Source: Trueperella bernardiae
Lineage (GTDB): Bacteria; Actinomycetota; Actinomycetes; Actinomycetales; Actinomycetaceae
Assembly: GCF_001469025.1 (NCBI RefSeq)
Contig: NZ_LNIZ01000009.1
Location: 1 to 64,000, forward strand
Length of the DNA: 64,000 nt
Direction of reading: 5' to 3'
The notes under the pieces were generated by a model that searched no databases, was not told where the DNA came from, and saw only the letters and a program-made list of their open reading frames with translations. A program made the position numbers and the translations under genes. Shown here one piece after another: positions 35,027 through 46,220 of this stretch. Each line of letters opens with the position of its first letter. Position 1 is the stretch's first letter.

Positions 35027-35098
35027 GCCCCCTGTCAGACTCGAACTGACGACCTTCGCTTTACAAGAGCGGCGCTCTACCAACTGAGCTAAGGAGGC
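35027..35098 (-). tRNA. tRNA-Thr (anticodon UGU)
   Basis: The minus-strand cloverleaf has acceptor arms GCCTCCT / AGGGGGC, D-arm AGCTCAGTTGGTAGAGC, anticodon loop CTTGTAA with anticodon TGT, and T-loop AGTTCGAGTCT. The discriminator base is U and CCA is not encoded. It reads ACA/ACG. Confidence 0.93.
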
Positions 35099-35172
35099 AC
35101 CTGGCACGGGCCAGACGATCCCAGTGTGCCAGATACCCGCGACCATTGACAAAGCAAGCATGCGGGGATGCG

Positions 35173-35206
35173 GCGGGGCCGCGGGGATGCTTCCCCGCGG
35201 CCCCGC
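35173..35206 (-). terminator. terminator of the DsbA-like gene
   Basis: A perfect 14-bp stem GCGGGGCCGCGGGG / CCCCGCGGCCCCGC with loop ATGCTT. It starts 44 nt past the stop of the DsbA-like gene. There is no U run. Confidence 0.65.
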
Positions 35207-35249
35207 ACCGGCTTCCCGGCGTCAGATTCACTTCACGCTGGCGCCAGGC

Positions 35250-36077
35250 TTACTTCGCGCCGGCTTCGATCGCGGACTGGATCACCGAGTCGACGTCGCC
35301 CTCCGCCAGCCAGGAATCGTCCACCACGCCGTTGACCTCGAGGGTGGGCGTGGCGGTGTAGCCCTTCTCGCGGAAGGAGTCGGTGGCCGCAACGGCCACA
35401 GCCTTCCAGTCGTCGGAGGCGACGGACGCGGGCAGGTCGTTGGCCACGTCGTCGGGCACGCCCACGCTCTTGGCGATGTCGGCGAACTCGGCGAGGGTGG
35501 GCGCGCTTCCGCCGCCCTTGACTGCTTCGGCGGTGCGTGCGAACAGCGCATCGTTGTAGGCCCACGCCTGCTCGGGGGCGTATGTGGCCACGTAGAACAT
35601 GGCCGCGGCGGCGTTATCGGACACCGAGTTGTTCAGGGTCGCCACCGGGTAGAGGCGCACCGAGAGCTCGCCGGCGTCGGCATGGTTGTGGTAGGTGTCG
35701 GCATAGTTGCGCTCGAGGTTGATGCAGCCCGAGCACGTGTAGTCGGAATAGACGGCGAAGACGCCCGCATCCTCGACCACCTGGCCTGCCACGCCGGCCG
35801 CATTGACGTCAATGCCGTAGTCGTCCGTGACGTTGGCGAGCGTGGCGGGGCGGACCGTGCCCTCGTAATCGCCCGTGTTTGCCTTGCCACCCTTGCCGAC
35901 GATCTGCAAAATGGCGAAGGCCACAAGCGCGACCGCGAGCACGATTCCACCAATCATGAGCGCCTTATTGCGGCGTGCCCGCTTAGCTTCCTGCTCCCGT
36001 AGGATCCGCGCTCGCTCGCGGGCCATGTCACGCCGTTCCTTCTTCGTCACGCTCTGTGCGCTATTCTTCGTTGCCAT
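35250..36077 (-). CDS. membrane-anchored DsbA-like thioredoxin-fold protein
   Basis: This protein has 275 residues from ATG 36077 (SD GAGGAAC). It has a basic cytoplasmic N-terminus with helical KKERRDMARERARILREQEAKRARRN, one membrane span (about 41-62), and an extracytoplasmic thioredoxin-like domain (about 80-275). The redox motif CSGC occurs in VYSDYTCSGCINLE, followed by a conserved LYPVATLNN and the cis-proline segment YTATPTLEVNG. It is probably a thiol-disulfide oxidoreductase for exported proteins, like other actinobacterial membrane DsbA/MdbA proteins. It follows a Ser/Thr kinase gene on the same strand with a 64-bp gap. Confidence 0.9.
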   Translation of the reverse strand: MATKNSAQSVTKKERRDMARERARILREQEAKRARRNKALMIGGIVLAVALVAFAILQIVGKGGKANTGDYEGTVRPATLANVTDDYGIDVNAAGVAGQVVEDAGVFAVYSDYTCSGCINLERNYADTYHNHADAGELSVRLYPVATLNNSVSDNAAAAMFYVATYAPEQAWAYNDALFARTAEAVKGGGSAPTLAEFADIAKSVGVPDDVANDLPASVASDDWKAVAVAATDSFREKGYTATPTLEVNGVVDDSWLAEGDVDSVIQSAIEAGAK

Positions 36078-36141
36078 TGTTCCTCTTTCGAACATTTCCG
36101 CGGTCAACCATGCGTTGCGACGCATCATCACTCATTGAACT

Positions 36142-37965
36142 CTAAACTATCTGGAGATGGGCCTGGCTGACAACTACGCCCGCAGCGAGCGCAACTAATA
36201 GCGTAGTCGCAATCCAGAAAAGTCGGTATCCCGCGGTTGGCGCGATGCCCTCCATGAGGTACCTCACGCCTTCGCGCCCGTTTTCGTTCGGCGCGATGAA
36301 CCACGCAACGACGACGCCCACGTACACCCCCACCGCCTGGCCGCTCGCGGGTGGCAACGCGCCGAGGAAGTCGAGGAACAACCAGGTCAGCCACCCGACG
36401 CCGGCGCCCACACCCACCGACACCACCGACCTGGCCACCGCGCCGATAAGCGTGAGCGGCGAGCGCAACACCGCGCCCATGACGTCGTTCTGGTACGGCC
36501 CGCCGTTGCGCATCCGCCGCTCACGCAGGTCGCTCTGCGCGCCCCCGAGCCACGACAGTGCCACGATGAGCGCCGCCATCACCGCCGCCGACGTCACCGG
36601 CCACACCAGCGCAAACAGCCCGACGACGATCGACGCCACCCACACCTGCAACCGCGCCTTGCGCGGCGGCACCGCCCAGGCGGGGAGCTGGCCCGCCGGG
36701 TACCCGTAGCCATAGCCGTAGCCCACCGCGCCTGGCAGCTGGACGGGTGGCGCTGGCTCTGGTTCCAACATTCTCTCGAACACCGAGGTTCGGGCGGGTG
36801 AGGGATCGGGCCCCTCACCCGCCCCCGTTCCCGGAGTCGGATCAGCCACCGGCAGCGGGGCCGTGGCATCGACCGGCGGCTGTGCCGCCGAATACCCACC
36901 GGAGTAAGAGGAGGATCCGGCGCCTACGATCGGGCGGGTCGCATCCCCGCCACCCGCGCGGCCCGCACCAGCACCGCCCGGCCCCGCCGGGCCGTAGGCC
37001 ACCGTATCGCCCGCGGTCTCATCGCCCGCCGACATCGGGGCGAACGCCGGCGCCACGGGCGGCTCGTACGACGGGGCCGCGCTCACTCCGGCCTCGCCGC
37101 CCTCACCGGTCCAGCCCTGGCCAGCCCCGCCAAACTCGCCGGGCCACGGGTGCAGGGCAGTGCGCGCCACGTCACCGAAGCTCGCCCCGCCCAACACATA
37201 CATGAGCTGGGCAAACGTAATGCGCTCCTCCCGGCGCGGGGCCAGTGCCGCCCGGAACGCCCGCTCCACCTCCGGCGCGAGCCCCGGCAAATCCGCCTCC
37301 CCCACGACCACCCGGTGCATCACCGCCGGCGAGTTCCCCACGCCAAACGGCGCCTGCCCCGTGGCCGCGAACGCGAGGACCGCGGCGAGTGCCCACCAGT
37401 CGGCGTCCGCATCAGGGTCTCCCCCGCGCACCACCACGGGGTCACAAAAACCGGGTGTGTGGGTGAGAGCACCGGTCTGGGTCATGCGCAGGTCATCTCC
37501 CAGTTGCGCGATCCCAAAATCAATGAGCACGGGCCCTTCCTCGCCCATCATCACGTTCGACGGCTTAAGGTCCCGATGTAGCACCCCCTGGTCGTGGATC
37601 GACTCCAGCGCAGCCGCGAGCTCCTGACCCAGCTCCACCAGGTCCGCCCCCTCGTAGCGCCCCGAATCGCGCACGTCCTGATCCAACGTGGGCCCGTCGA
37701 TCAGCTCCGTGACAAGGAAAATCTCCTCCTCGTCCGTCTCCGCATCCAGGATCTGCGCCACGTACTTCCCCCGCACGCGCTGCAGCATCGCCACCTCGCG
37801 CCGCAGCCGCTCCCGCGAGCGCGGGTCCGCCGCCAACTCCGGATGCAGCAGCTTGAGGGCGACATCCCGCCCGTCAGCGTCCACCGCCTGATACACGAAC
37901 GACATCCCACCCGAACCGATCCTCTTCACGATCCGGTAGCCGCCGATCATCGCCCGTTGCCTCAT
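36142..37965 (-). CDS. membrane Ser/Thr protein kinase (PknB-like catalytic domain)
   Basis: This 607-residue protein has SD AAAGGAGG. The kinase domain (about 8-270) has P-loop RIGSGGMSFVY, catalytic Lys38 in VALKLL, HRDLKPSN with Asp132, and DFG at 149-151. The activation segment is unusual: after THTPGFCDP the classical APE motif is not evident. It continues with a low-complexity Gly/Ala/Pro region (about 285-430, with repeated GYGYGYP) and four C-terminal membrane segments (about 445-605). There are no PASTA domains, so it is not a classical PknB. Substrates cannot be inferred. Confidence 0.92.
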   Translation of the reverse strand: MRQRAMIGGYRIVKRIGSGGMSFVYQAVDADGRDVALKLLHPELAADPRSRERLRREVAMLQRVRGKYVAQILDAETDEEEIFLVTELIDGPTLDQDVRDSGRYEGADLVELGQELAAALESIHDQGVLHRDLKPSNVMMGEEGPVLIDFGIAQLGDDLRMTQTGALTHTPGFCDPVVVRGGDPDADADWWALAAVLAFAATGQAPFGVGNSPAVMHRVVVGEADLPGLAPEVERAFRAALAPRREERITFAQLMYVLGGASFGDVARTALHPWPGEFGGAGQGWTGEGGEAGVSAAPSYEPPVAPAFAPMSAGDETAGDTVAYGPAGPGGAGAGRAGGGDATRPIVGAGSSSYSGGYSAAQPPVDATAPLPVADPTPGTGAGEGPDPSPARTSVFERMLEPEPAPPVQLPGAVGYGYGYGYPAGQLPAWAVPPRKARLQVWVASIVVGLFALVWPVTSAAVMAALIVALSWLGGAQSDLRERRMRNGGPYQNDVMGAVLRSPLTLIGAVARSVVSVGVGAGVGWLTWLFLDFLGALPPASGQAVGVYVGVVVAWFIAPNENGREGVRYLMEGIAPTAGYRLFWIATTLLVALAAGVVVSQAHLQIV

Positions 37966-38360
37966 GCCACCCTCCTTTCTGTCTTGTCACGACGCCGTCC
38001 GCCCCAGCCACGACACCAGCCACGCCGTCACGACGCTGCCCGCCCCAGCCGCGCGTCGTGCACGCCGCCACGCACGTCGCCGCGATCGACGCGAGCCGCG
38101 CGACCGTCGTCGCTCATTCTTGCAAGCGCCTCCGACAATCCCGACGCCCGCCCGGGCAAAACCGCGCAAACACGCCGCTTGCCAGGGATCCACCCCACAA
38201 TTGTCTTACAAATACGTCACAGTCGTATCCTACCGCGGGCCACCTGTGGCACAATCTAAGGGATGCCAACACGGACGTCGGCATCGTGTCAGAGTTGACA
38301 CTGACACCTTTCACTACGGATCGTCCGGCACGTACCTGCCGGTGAAGGGAACCATGAACC
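37966..38360. other. intergenic region between the kinase and the MsmK-type gene
   Basis: This 395-bp divergent region holds two copies of a short motif, TCACGACGCYGYCCGCCCCA, at 37987 and 38028, followed by an Arg/Ala-type G+C-rich stretch. It also holds an inverted repeat at 38286-38307. Promoters for both flanking genes should lie here. A CACAATCT near 38247 may be a -10 element for the plus-strand gene. I see no gene. Confidence 0.5.
38286..38307. promoter_or_regulatory. inverted repeat upstream of the MsmK-type ATPase gene
   Basis: GTGTCAG and CTGACAC are 7-bp perfect arms around AGTTGACA, in the leader about 54 nt before the start codon. They could be an operator for a sugar-responsive repressor or a leader hairpin. 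Confidence 0.4.
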
Positions 38361-39542
38361 ATGGCGACTGTTACATTTGATAACGCTACCCGCGTCTACC
38401 CTGGAGCAACCACCCCGGCCGTCGATGCACTCAACCTTGAGATCAAGGACGGCGAATTCCTCGTCCTCGTCGGCCCCTCCGGATGCGGAAAGTCCACCTC
38501 GCTACGCATGCTCGCTGGCCTCGAAGACGTCAACTCCGGCCGCATCTTCATTGGTGACCGCGACGTCACCGACGTCTCCCCCAAGGACCGCGACATCGCG
38601 ATGGTGTTCCAGAACTACGCCCTCTACCCGCACATGACCGTGGCCGACAACATGGGCTTCGCGCTCAAGATCGCTGGCGAAGATAAGGACGTCATCCGCC
38701 AGCGCGTGGAGGAAGCCGCCAAGATCCTCGACCTCACCCAATACCTCGACCGCAAGCCGAAGGCCCTCTCCGGCGGCCAGCGCCAGCGCGTCGCCATGGG
38801 CCGCGCCATCGTCCGCAAGCCGCAGGTCTTCCTCATGGACGAGCCGCTGTCGAACCTCGACGCCAAGCTCCGTGTCCAGACCCGCACCCAGATCGCCTCG
38901 CTCCAGCGCTCGCTCGGCGTCACCACCGTGTACGTGACCCACGACCAGACCGAGGCCCTCACCATGGGCGACCGCATCGCGGTCCTCAAGGACGGCCTCC
39001 TCCAGCAGGTCGCCTCCCCCGCCGAAATGTTCTCCCGCCCGGCCAACGCCTTCGTCGCCGGCTTCATCGGCTCCCCCGCCATGAACCTCGGCACCTGGCG
39101 CATCGACGGGAACGACGCCGTCTTCGGCGACGCCCGCTTCGCCCTCCCGGCCGACGTGCTCGCCGCCGCCCGCCCGGACGGCTCCCTCACGGTCGGCCTG
39201 CGCCCCGAGGCGCTCGAAGTCGCCGGCGCTGGCGAGGGTGGCATCCCGGTGAAGGTCACCTTCGTCGAATCCCTCGGCTCGGACGCCTACGTCTACGGCA
39301 CGATCGTCGGCGCGGAGCGCGAAAACACCAACTTCGGCTCCGGCGACCAGTCCGAGACCATGGTCGTGCGCATCGAGCCGTACGTCGTTCCCAAGGCGGG
39401 CGACGTCGTCTACCTCAAGCCCAAGGCCGAGCACACCCACTACTTCTCGACCTCCACGGGCGAGCGCATCGACAGCTCGATGCACAAGCCCTCGATGGGG
39501 AACGTGGACAACGACGCCGCCGAAGTCCACATCGAGGACTAA
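38361..39542 (+). CDS. MsmK/UgpC-type sugar ABC transporter ATPase
   Basis: This 393-residue protein has an ABC ATPase domain (about 4-235; Walker A GPSGCGKST, signature LSGGQRQRVAMGRAIVRKP, Walker B VFLMDEPLSNLDAKLR, switch VTHDQTEA) and a C-terminal TOBE/MalK regulatory domain (about 236-375). This is the shared ATPase (MsmK, MsiK, UgpC) that energises several carbohydrate importers in Gram-positive bacteria. It stands alone here without permease or binding-protein genes, which fits a shared subunit. Confidence 0.93.
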   Translation: MATVTFDNATRVYPGATTPAVDALNLEIKDGEFLVLVGPSGCGKSTSLRMLAGLEDVNSGRIFIGDRDVTDVSPKDRDIAMVFQNYALYPHMTVADNMGFALKIAGEDKDVIRQRVEEAAKILDLTQYLDRKPKALSGGQRQRVAMGRAIVRKPQVFLMDEPLSNLDAKLRVQTRTQIASLQRSLGVTTVYVTHDQTEALTMGDRIAVLKDGLLQQVASPAEMFSRPANAFVAGFIGSPAMNLGTWRIDGNDAVFGDARFALPADVLAAARPDGSLTVGLRPEALEVAGAGEGGIPVKVTFVESLGSDAYVYGTIVGAERENTNFGSGDQSETMVVRIEPYVVPKAGDVVYLKPKAEHTHYFSTSTGERIDSSMHKPSMGNVDNDAAEVHIED

Positions 39543-39561
39543 TCGCAGTAGCTGAGTGAAC

Positions 39562-39598
39562 GACGCCGGGGCTCGGGTTTCGACCGGGCTCCGGCGTC
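39562..39598 (+). terminator. terminator after the MsmK-type gene
   Basis: GACGCCGG (39562-39569) pairs with CCGGCGTC (39591-39598), with a secondary G+C stem in the loop, followed by ATTCG. Confidence 0.6.
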
Positions 39599-39651
39599 AT
39601 TCGCGCGTGCGGTAGCATTGATTCGGCACGCCGAGGAAGTGGGGGAACAAA

Positions 39652-40923
39652 GTGATCAAGTCGCTGCAGATCACGTCAGCGCAGGTGGAACCGGCGCTCC
39701 TTGACCTGCCGTGGAACGTGCCCCTCGAACAGTGGCCCACCTCCATCATCGCCGCCCTCCCCCGCGGTATCTCCCGGCACATCGTGCGATTCGCCTACCT
39801 AGAGGGCAAGGTCGTGGCCGTGAAGGAAATCGGCGAAACCGTAGCCCACCACGAATACGAGACGCTTCGCGACCTCAACCGGATCGACGCTCCCTGCGTG
39901 GAACCCATCGCCGTCATCACCGGCCGCTTCGACGCCGCGGGCGAACCCCTCAACGCCGCCCTCGTCACCCAACACCTGCCCTTCTCCCTGCCCTACCGTT
40001 CCCTGTTCGGCCAGGCCTCCATGCGAATCGACACCGTCAGCCGCCTCATCGACGCGCTCGCCGTGCTCATGGTCCGCCTCCACCTCCTCGGCTTCTACTG
40101 GGGAGATGTGTCGCTCTCTAACGCACTCTTCCGGCGCGACGCCGGGGAATTCTCCGCCTACCTCGTGGACGCCGAAACCGGCGAACTCGAAGACAACCTC
40201 TCCGAGAAGAAGCGAAACTACGACATCGACGTCGCCCGCGTCAACATCATTGGCGAACTCATGGACCTCCAAGCCGGCTCCATCCTCGACCCCGAATTCG
40301 ACGCCATCGCCGTCGGCAACCGCTTCGAAGAACGCTACCTCGAACTGTGGGACGAACTCACCAGCGAAGAATCCTTCGACCGCTCCGAGCGCTGGCGCGT
40401 GGACGCCCGCATCCGCCGCCTCAACGACCTCGGCTTCGAAGTGGGTGAGCTCGCCATGTCCACCGACATCGACGGCACCTCCATCTCCATCCAACCCAAA
40501 GTGGTGGACCTCGGCCACTACTCGCGCAAACTCATGCGCCTCACCGGGCTCGACGTGGAAGAAAAGCAGGCGCGCCGCCTGGTTAACGACATGGAGTCTT
40601 ACCGCACCTACACCGGCAAATCCGACTACCCGCTCGAGATCGTCGCCCACGAATGGATGACCAACGTCTACGAGCCCACCGTCCAAGCTGTCCCACCCGA
40701 GCTACGCACCAAGCTGCAGCCCGCCCAGCTCTTCCACGAAATTCTCGAACACCGCTGGTTCATGTCCGAACGCCAAAACCGCGACGTGCCCATGCGCGAG
40801 GCCGTCAACTCCTACGTCCACGAAGTCCTCACCCACCGCCGCGACGAATCGCAATTCATCGGGCGCGACGCCGACGGGCCCGCCACCGAGGAATTCGATG
40901 TCGGGACGATCTTCGGGGACTAG
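39652..40923 (+). CDS. DUF4032 protein with kinase-like (WaaP/RIO-like) fold
   Basis: This 423-residue protein from GTG 39652 (SD GAGGAAGTGGGGG) matches the actinobacterial DUF4032 family. An N-terminal segment resembles a lipopolysaccharide-kinase or RIO-type kinase: VVAVKEIGE (possible ATP lysine), MVRLHLLGFYWGDVSLSNALF (catalytic-loop-like, GDVSLSN), and YLVDAETGE (metal-Asp-like). The C-terminal half (about 235-423) is the DUF4032-specific helical region. The pattern suggests phosphotransfer onto a lipid, sugar or protein, but no substrate is known to me. Confidence 0.88.
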   Translation: MIKSLQITSAQVEPALLDLPWNVPLEQWPTSIIAALPRGISRHIVRFAYLEGKVVAVKEIGETVAHHEYETLRDLNRIDAPCVEPIAVITGRFDAAGEPLNAALVTQHLPFSLPYRSLFGQASMRIDTVSRLIDALAVLMVRLHLLGFYWGDVSLSNALFRRDAGEFSAYLVDAETGELEDNLSEKKRNYDIDVARVNIIGELMDLQAGSILDPEFDAIAVGNRFEERYLELWDELTSEESFDRSERWRVDARIRRLNDLGFEVGELAMSTDIDGTSISIQPKVVDLGHYSRKLMRLTGLDVEEKQARRLVNDMESYRTYTGKSDYPLEIVAHEWMTNVYEPTVQAVPPELRTKLQPAQLFHEILEHRWFMSERQNRDVPMREAVNSYVHEVLTHRRDESQFIGRDADGPATEEFDVGTIFGD

Positions 40924-40941
40924 GGGCGGGGCTCGCGGCTA

Positions 40942-40962
40942 GCCCGCGGCTCCGCCGCGGGC
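40942..40962. terminator. terminator between DUF4032 and oxidoreductase genes
   Basis: GCCCGCGGC and GCCGCGGGC form a 9-bp perfect stem around TCC, in the short gap between the convergent genes. Confidence 0.6.
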
Positions 40963-40982
40963 CCAACCGGCCAACGTCAGAC

Positions 40983-42074
40983 TTAACCCGTGATCTCCGA
41001 GATCGCCACAGTGCGGTTCTCCTTGAGGGACAGCGTGCAGGCGTCCGCTGTTGCGATCGACTCCATCGCCGCCGTGCCATCGGACAGCTTCGCAAACTCC
41101 TCTGCCACCGGCTCACCCTGCATGAGCCCATGGAAGTAGGTCATCTCCTCCTCCACAATCCCCGACAGCCACAACGGCAACTCCATGTCCGGGTGACCAA
41201 ACTGCACCCCACCATCCGTACCGGTCAAGCCCGCGTAAATCTCCGCGCGCTGGCGATCCTCCTCCTCGGTGCGATGCAGAAGGTAGCGGCGCTCGTCGTC
41301 GTCGACCCGGACCGTCACCCCCACATCCTGGAGGTCAATCTTGATCGCACCCTTCTCCGCCTGAATCAGCAAGTAATGCTCCGGCCAGCGGAAGGCCGAG
41401 CCATACTCGAGGGTGGCGAAGGCGCCGTCGAACTGGAGCTGGATGAGGAGCATGTCGTCGACGTCGTCCTCGCTGTGTGCCACGTTCCCGCCGATCATCG
41501 TGGCAAAGCGCGCCGGGCCAAGGATCGACTGCACGCAGTCGAGCTCGTGGACGTGATGATACAGGTGGCCGCCCGACAGCTCGCGGACCTTCTTCCATGT
41601 CGCAACCGGCTGCACGGACTCCCAGCCCGTGCGCGTAGAGCGGATGTGCAAGACCCGGCCCAGCTCGCCCGACGCGATCAGGCGCTTGGCTAGGCGCACC
41701 CCATTCATGAAATTCATGACGTGGCCGGCCATGAAGAAGACGCCAGCTTCGCGGGCCGCGTCTACCATTGCGGCGCAATCGGCGTAGCTCAACGCGATCG
41801 GCTTCTCAGCGAAGATCGCCTTACCCGCGCGGGCAGCTGCCAGGGTTGGCTCCACGTGCATGGAATTCGGGGAGGCAACGATCACGGCGTCGACCCGCGG
41901 GTCGCGCACCAGGGCCTCCATCGAGTCAAAGACCTCCGCGCCAAACTCGGCGGCAGGGCGGGCGGCGTTCACCGGGTCGTACACGCCGAGCACGTTCGCG
42001 CCCTCCAGGCGATGTAACGCGCGGCCGAGCTCCGCGCCGAAGTAGCCGGTTCCGACGATTCCGTAGTTAACCAT
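40983..42074 (-). CDS. Gfo/Idh/MocA-family oxidoreductase
   Basis: This protein has 363 residues from ATG 42074 (SD GAAAGGA). The N-terminal Rossmann domain has VNYGIVGTGYFGAELGRAL (NAD(P) glycines), VIVASPNSMHVEPTLAA, and AEKPIALS with the family-typical EKP lysine. The C-terminal alpha/beta domain includes GGHLYHHVHELDCV, whose His-Asp pattern resembles the catalytic histidine region. It should oxidise or reduce a sugar or inositol derivative. The substrate cannot be read. It is co-oriented with and overlaps the membrane-protein gene upstream only through the alternative start, so translation from 42074 leaves a 29-bp gap. Confidence 0.9.
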   Translation of the reverse strand: MVNYGIVGTGYFGAELGRALHRLEGANVLGVYDPVNAARPAAEFGAEVFDSMEALVRDPRVDAVIVASPNSMHVEPTLAAARAGKAIFAEKPIALSYADCAAMVDAAREAGVFFMAGHVMNFMNGVRLAKRLIASGELGRVLHIRSTRTGWESVQPVATWKKVRELSGGHLYHHVHELDCVQSILGPARFATMIGGNVAHSEDDVDDMLLIQLQFDGAFATLEYGSAFRWPEHYLLIQAEKGAIKIDLQDVGVTVRVDDDERRYLLHRTEEEDRQRAEIYAGLTGTDGGVQFGHPDMELPLWLSGIVEEEMTYFHGLMQGEPVAEEFAKLSDGTAAMESIATADACTLSLKENRTVAISEITG

Positions 42075-42103
42075 GGGATGTCCTTTCATTCGTGGAGGTA
42101 GGC

Positions 42104-42559
42104 TCAAGCACGCTTGCGGCCGCGTTGGTTCTGGCGCCGCTCGAACTTCTCAGCGCGGGCAATGAGGGTGGGCAGGCTGTAGTAGCGCACGTCGACCTTG
42201 ATGAGCGTGCCCCTCGTGTCGAGCAGGTGGAGGTAGTTGCGCGGCTCGTTGAGGAAGCGGACCTCGGCCAAGTCCGCGTAGGCGATGCGCTTTGGTGCGG
42301 CCGGCCACTCGCGCAACTCGAAAAAGTCCGGGGCGTCAACTGCATAGTTGAGCCTGAGGCCGATCGCCTGCCTGGCCAGCACGCCAAGTAGCAGGATCGC
42401 CGCCAGGAACATCGCCGCCTGCGGGATCCCCTGCGAGCGCAACCCCGCCACCACCATGAGCGGCACGAACACGATCGTGATCGAGGCGATGACCGCTACC
42501 ATCTTGCGATAGCGCAGGCCGGGGGTCTGTTTGCGCGCGGGGTCGAGGCGCTGGTTCAT
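42104..42559 (-). CDS. small membrane protein with two spans and a PH-like domain
   Basis: This 151-residue protein (SD AAGGACG) has a short basic N-terminus, two adjacent membrane segments (about 20-39 and 44-63), then about 70 residues resembling the beta-rich bacterial PH domain of YdbT/DUF304-like proteins (FFELREWPAAPKRIAYADLAEVRFL, YLHLLDTRGTLIKVD), and a basic C-terminus. I do not recognise a named family. It is just upstream of the Gfo/Idh gene. Confidence 0.6.
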   Translation of the reverse strand: MNQRLDPARKQTPGLRYRKMVAVIASITIVFVPLMVVAGLRSQGIPQAAMFLAAILLLGVLARQAIGLRLNYAVDAPDFFELREWPAAPKRIAYADLAEVRFLNEPRNYLHLLDTRGTLIKVDVRYYSLPTLIARAEKFERRQNQRGRKRA

Positions 42560-42612
42560 GGTCGTCCTTGACGTCGGGATTGGGCTCGTGTCCCATCGTA
42601 TACCACCGCCCG

Positions 42613-42688
42613 CCCGTCAAATCTCAGGACTCTGAGCGCAAAATCCCGGGATTCCGCAATGAAAAGCTACAGGGTCCTGATTCTTGAC
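42613..42688 (+). repeat. 76-bp direct repeat R1 flanking the DUF559 gene
   Basis: It begins CCCGTCAAATCTCAGGAC and ends GGTCCTGATTCTTGAC, so its own ends are inverted repeats. Inside are CTCAGGACTCTGAG and TCCCGGGA palindromes. It is nearly identical to 43703-43778, with about five differences. It contains the stop codon and last residues of the DUF559 gene. Confidence 0.9.
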
Positions 42689-43536
42689 GGAGACGGGCGG
42701 CGCAGGTAGCGGCGCTGCTTGAGAATCGCAATCAGATGCTTTTGAGTGTTTTCCCAGTCGTACCAGATCTGCTGGTAACTCAGCCGCGTGACCTCATAGC
42801 CCAGTGAACGGAACAAGAGATCGCGGTGGCGATCGTTCTCAAATTCAACGCGCCCCATGTGGTGCGCCACGGAATCGCACTCAAGGATCCACGATTCCCC
42901 GATCAACATGTCGGCGAATCGCCCCGCGATCGGGGAGAACTGCTGAACAACCTTCACACCCCGCTTGCGCATGAAGTGAGCAACGCGAGTCTCGCTACCG
43001 GACTGTGACCCAAATGCGGCACAACCGAGTTTCCGTGCTCTGCTTTCCGGAATTCTCTCCAACATCATCTGGATCCCAGACATCGTCATCATGCCTAGAT
43101 TCAGCGCTGATTCCATCACCACCAGGGCAGTCTCCGAATCATGGAACCGTGCAACCTGCTCAACGGCATCCTCAGCGGCGACAACCAACTGCCGCTTGTC
43201 GCCTGCAGCACGGTGCACCTGCGCAACAGTTCGGCTATTGCCAAGACCTGACACGGCTTGTTTGATCTTGCTGGCCGACTCCCAGTGATTCGCGACCACG
43301 TGAAGAGTCGGCCCTGGCTCCGGCGGAATCCAAAGTCCGTGCAACTTTGCAGCCGAAAGGCATCCAAGCCGAGTGTGACTCGACGCGGCTATCGCAACGC
43401 ATTCTTCCGCTCCTCTCCACGCATACCAACCGTGACTCAGATGTCGGAGCTCACCCGCAGAAACGAGCTCAGCTATGCCGTTGCCGTCTAAGCCTTGCAA
43501 TTCGAGCTCTGCACGAGACACAACACCATGGAACAT
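42667..43536 (-). CDS. AbiEi-like/DUF559 (Vsr-fold) protein in a repeat-flanked cassette
   Basis: This protein has 289 residues from ATG 43536. The open frame runs 44 codons further upstream. The N-terminal 100 residues resemble the winged-helix domain of AbiEi-type antitoxin/regulator proteins (VVSRAELELQGLDGNGIAELV, LRHLSHGWYAW). The C-terminal about 110 residues match DUF559/Vsr-like endonuclease folds (FADMLIGESWILECDSVAHHMGR, then DRHRDLLFRSLGYEVTRLSYQQIW), with D and ECD acidic residues present, so a nuclease site may be intact. The last residues are encoded by repeat R1. G+C content is visibly lower than the neighbours, which suggests transfer. Confidence 0.8.
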   Translation of the reverse strand: MFHGVVSRAELELQGLDGNGIAELVSAGELRHLSHGWYAWRGAEECVAIAASSHTRLGCLSAAKLHGLWIPPEPGPTLHVVANHWESASKIKQAVSGLGNSRTVAQVHRAAGDKRQLVVAAEDAVEQVARFHDSETALVVMESALNLGMMTMSGIQMMLERIPESRARKLGCAAFGSQSGSETRVAHFMRKRGVKVVQQFSPIAGRFADMLIGESWILECDSVAHHMGRVEFENDRHRDLLFRSLGYEVTRLSYQQIWYDWENTQKHLIAILKQRRYLRRPSPSRIRTL

Positions 43537-43702
43537 GGCACCAGCATGACAAGAACTCCGCGCAGCTGTTTTCCGATGCTCCCCGAAAATGGGGTTCCCA
43601 CTCCACGAACGTTGTCTGTGGAAAAGATCCTTGGCCGCCTCACCCCAAACACCCGACAAACCGGACATCCGGCATAGCGCACAGCGTCAAGATCTCAAGA
43701 TT

Positions 43703-43778
43703 CCCGTCAAATCTCAGGACTCTGAGCGCAAAACCCCGGGATTGCGCAATGAAAAGCTACAGGGTCCTGATATTTGAC
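43703..43778 (+). repeat. 76-bp direct repeat R2 flanking the DUF559 gene
   Basis: This is the second copy of the element at 42613-42688, in the same orientation, with 1,090 bp between their starts. It differs at about five positions. It lies upstream of the DUF559 gene and downstream of asd. Confidence 0.9.
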
Positions 43779-43793
43779 ACCCGTGGCACAGCA

Positions 43794-43821
43794 GTGGGCC
43801 CCGGGAAACCCCGGGGCCCAC
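43794..43821 (-). terminator. terminator of the lysC-asd operon
   Basis: GTGGGCCCCGGG and CCCGGGGCCCAC form a 12-bp perfect stem with loop AAAC. It starts 14 nt past the asd stop codon. No U run follows. Confidence 0.75.
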
Positions 43822-43835
43822 AACCCGGCCACGTT

Positions 43836-46162
<2,327 letters not shown>

Positions 46163-46220
46163 GTCTACTCCTTTCGGTGCCCTCATGCTACGGGAGGCGC
46201 CCCGGGTTCGGCTGGGGCTC

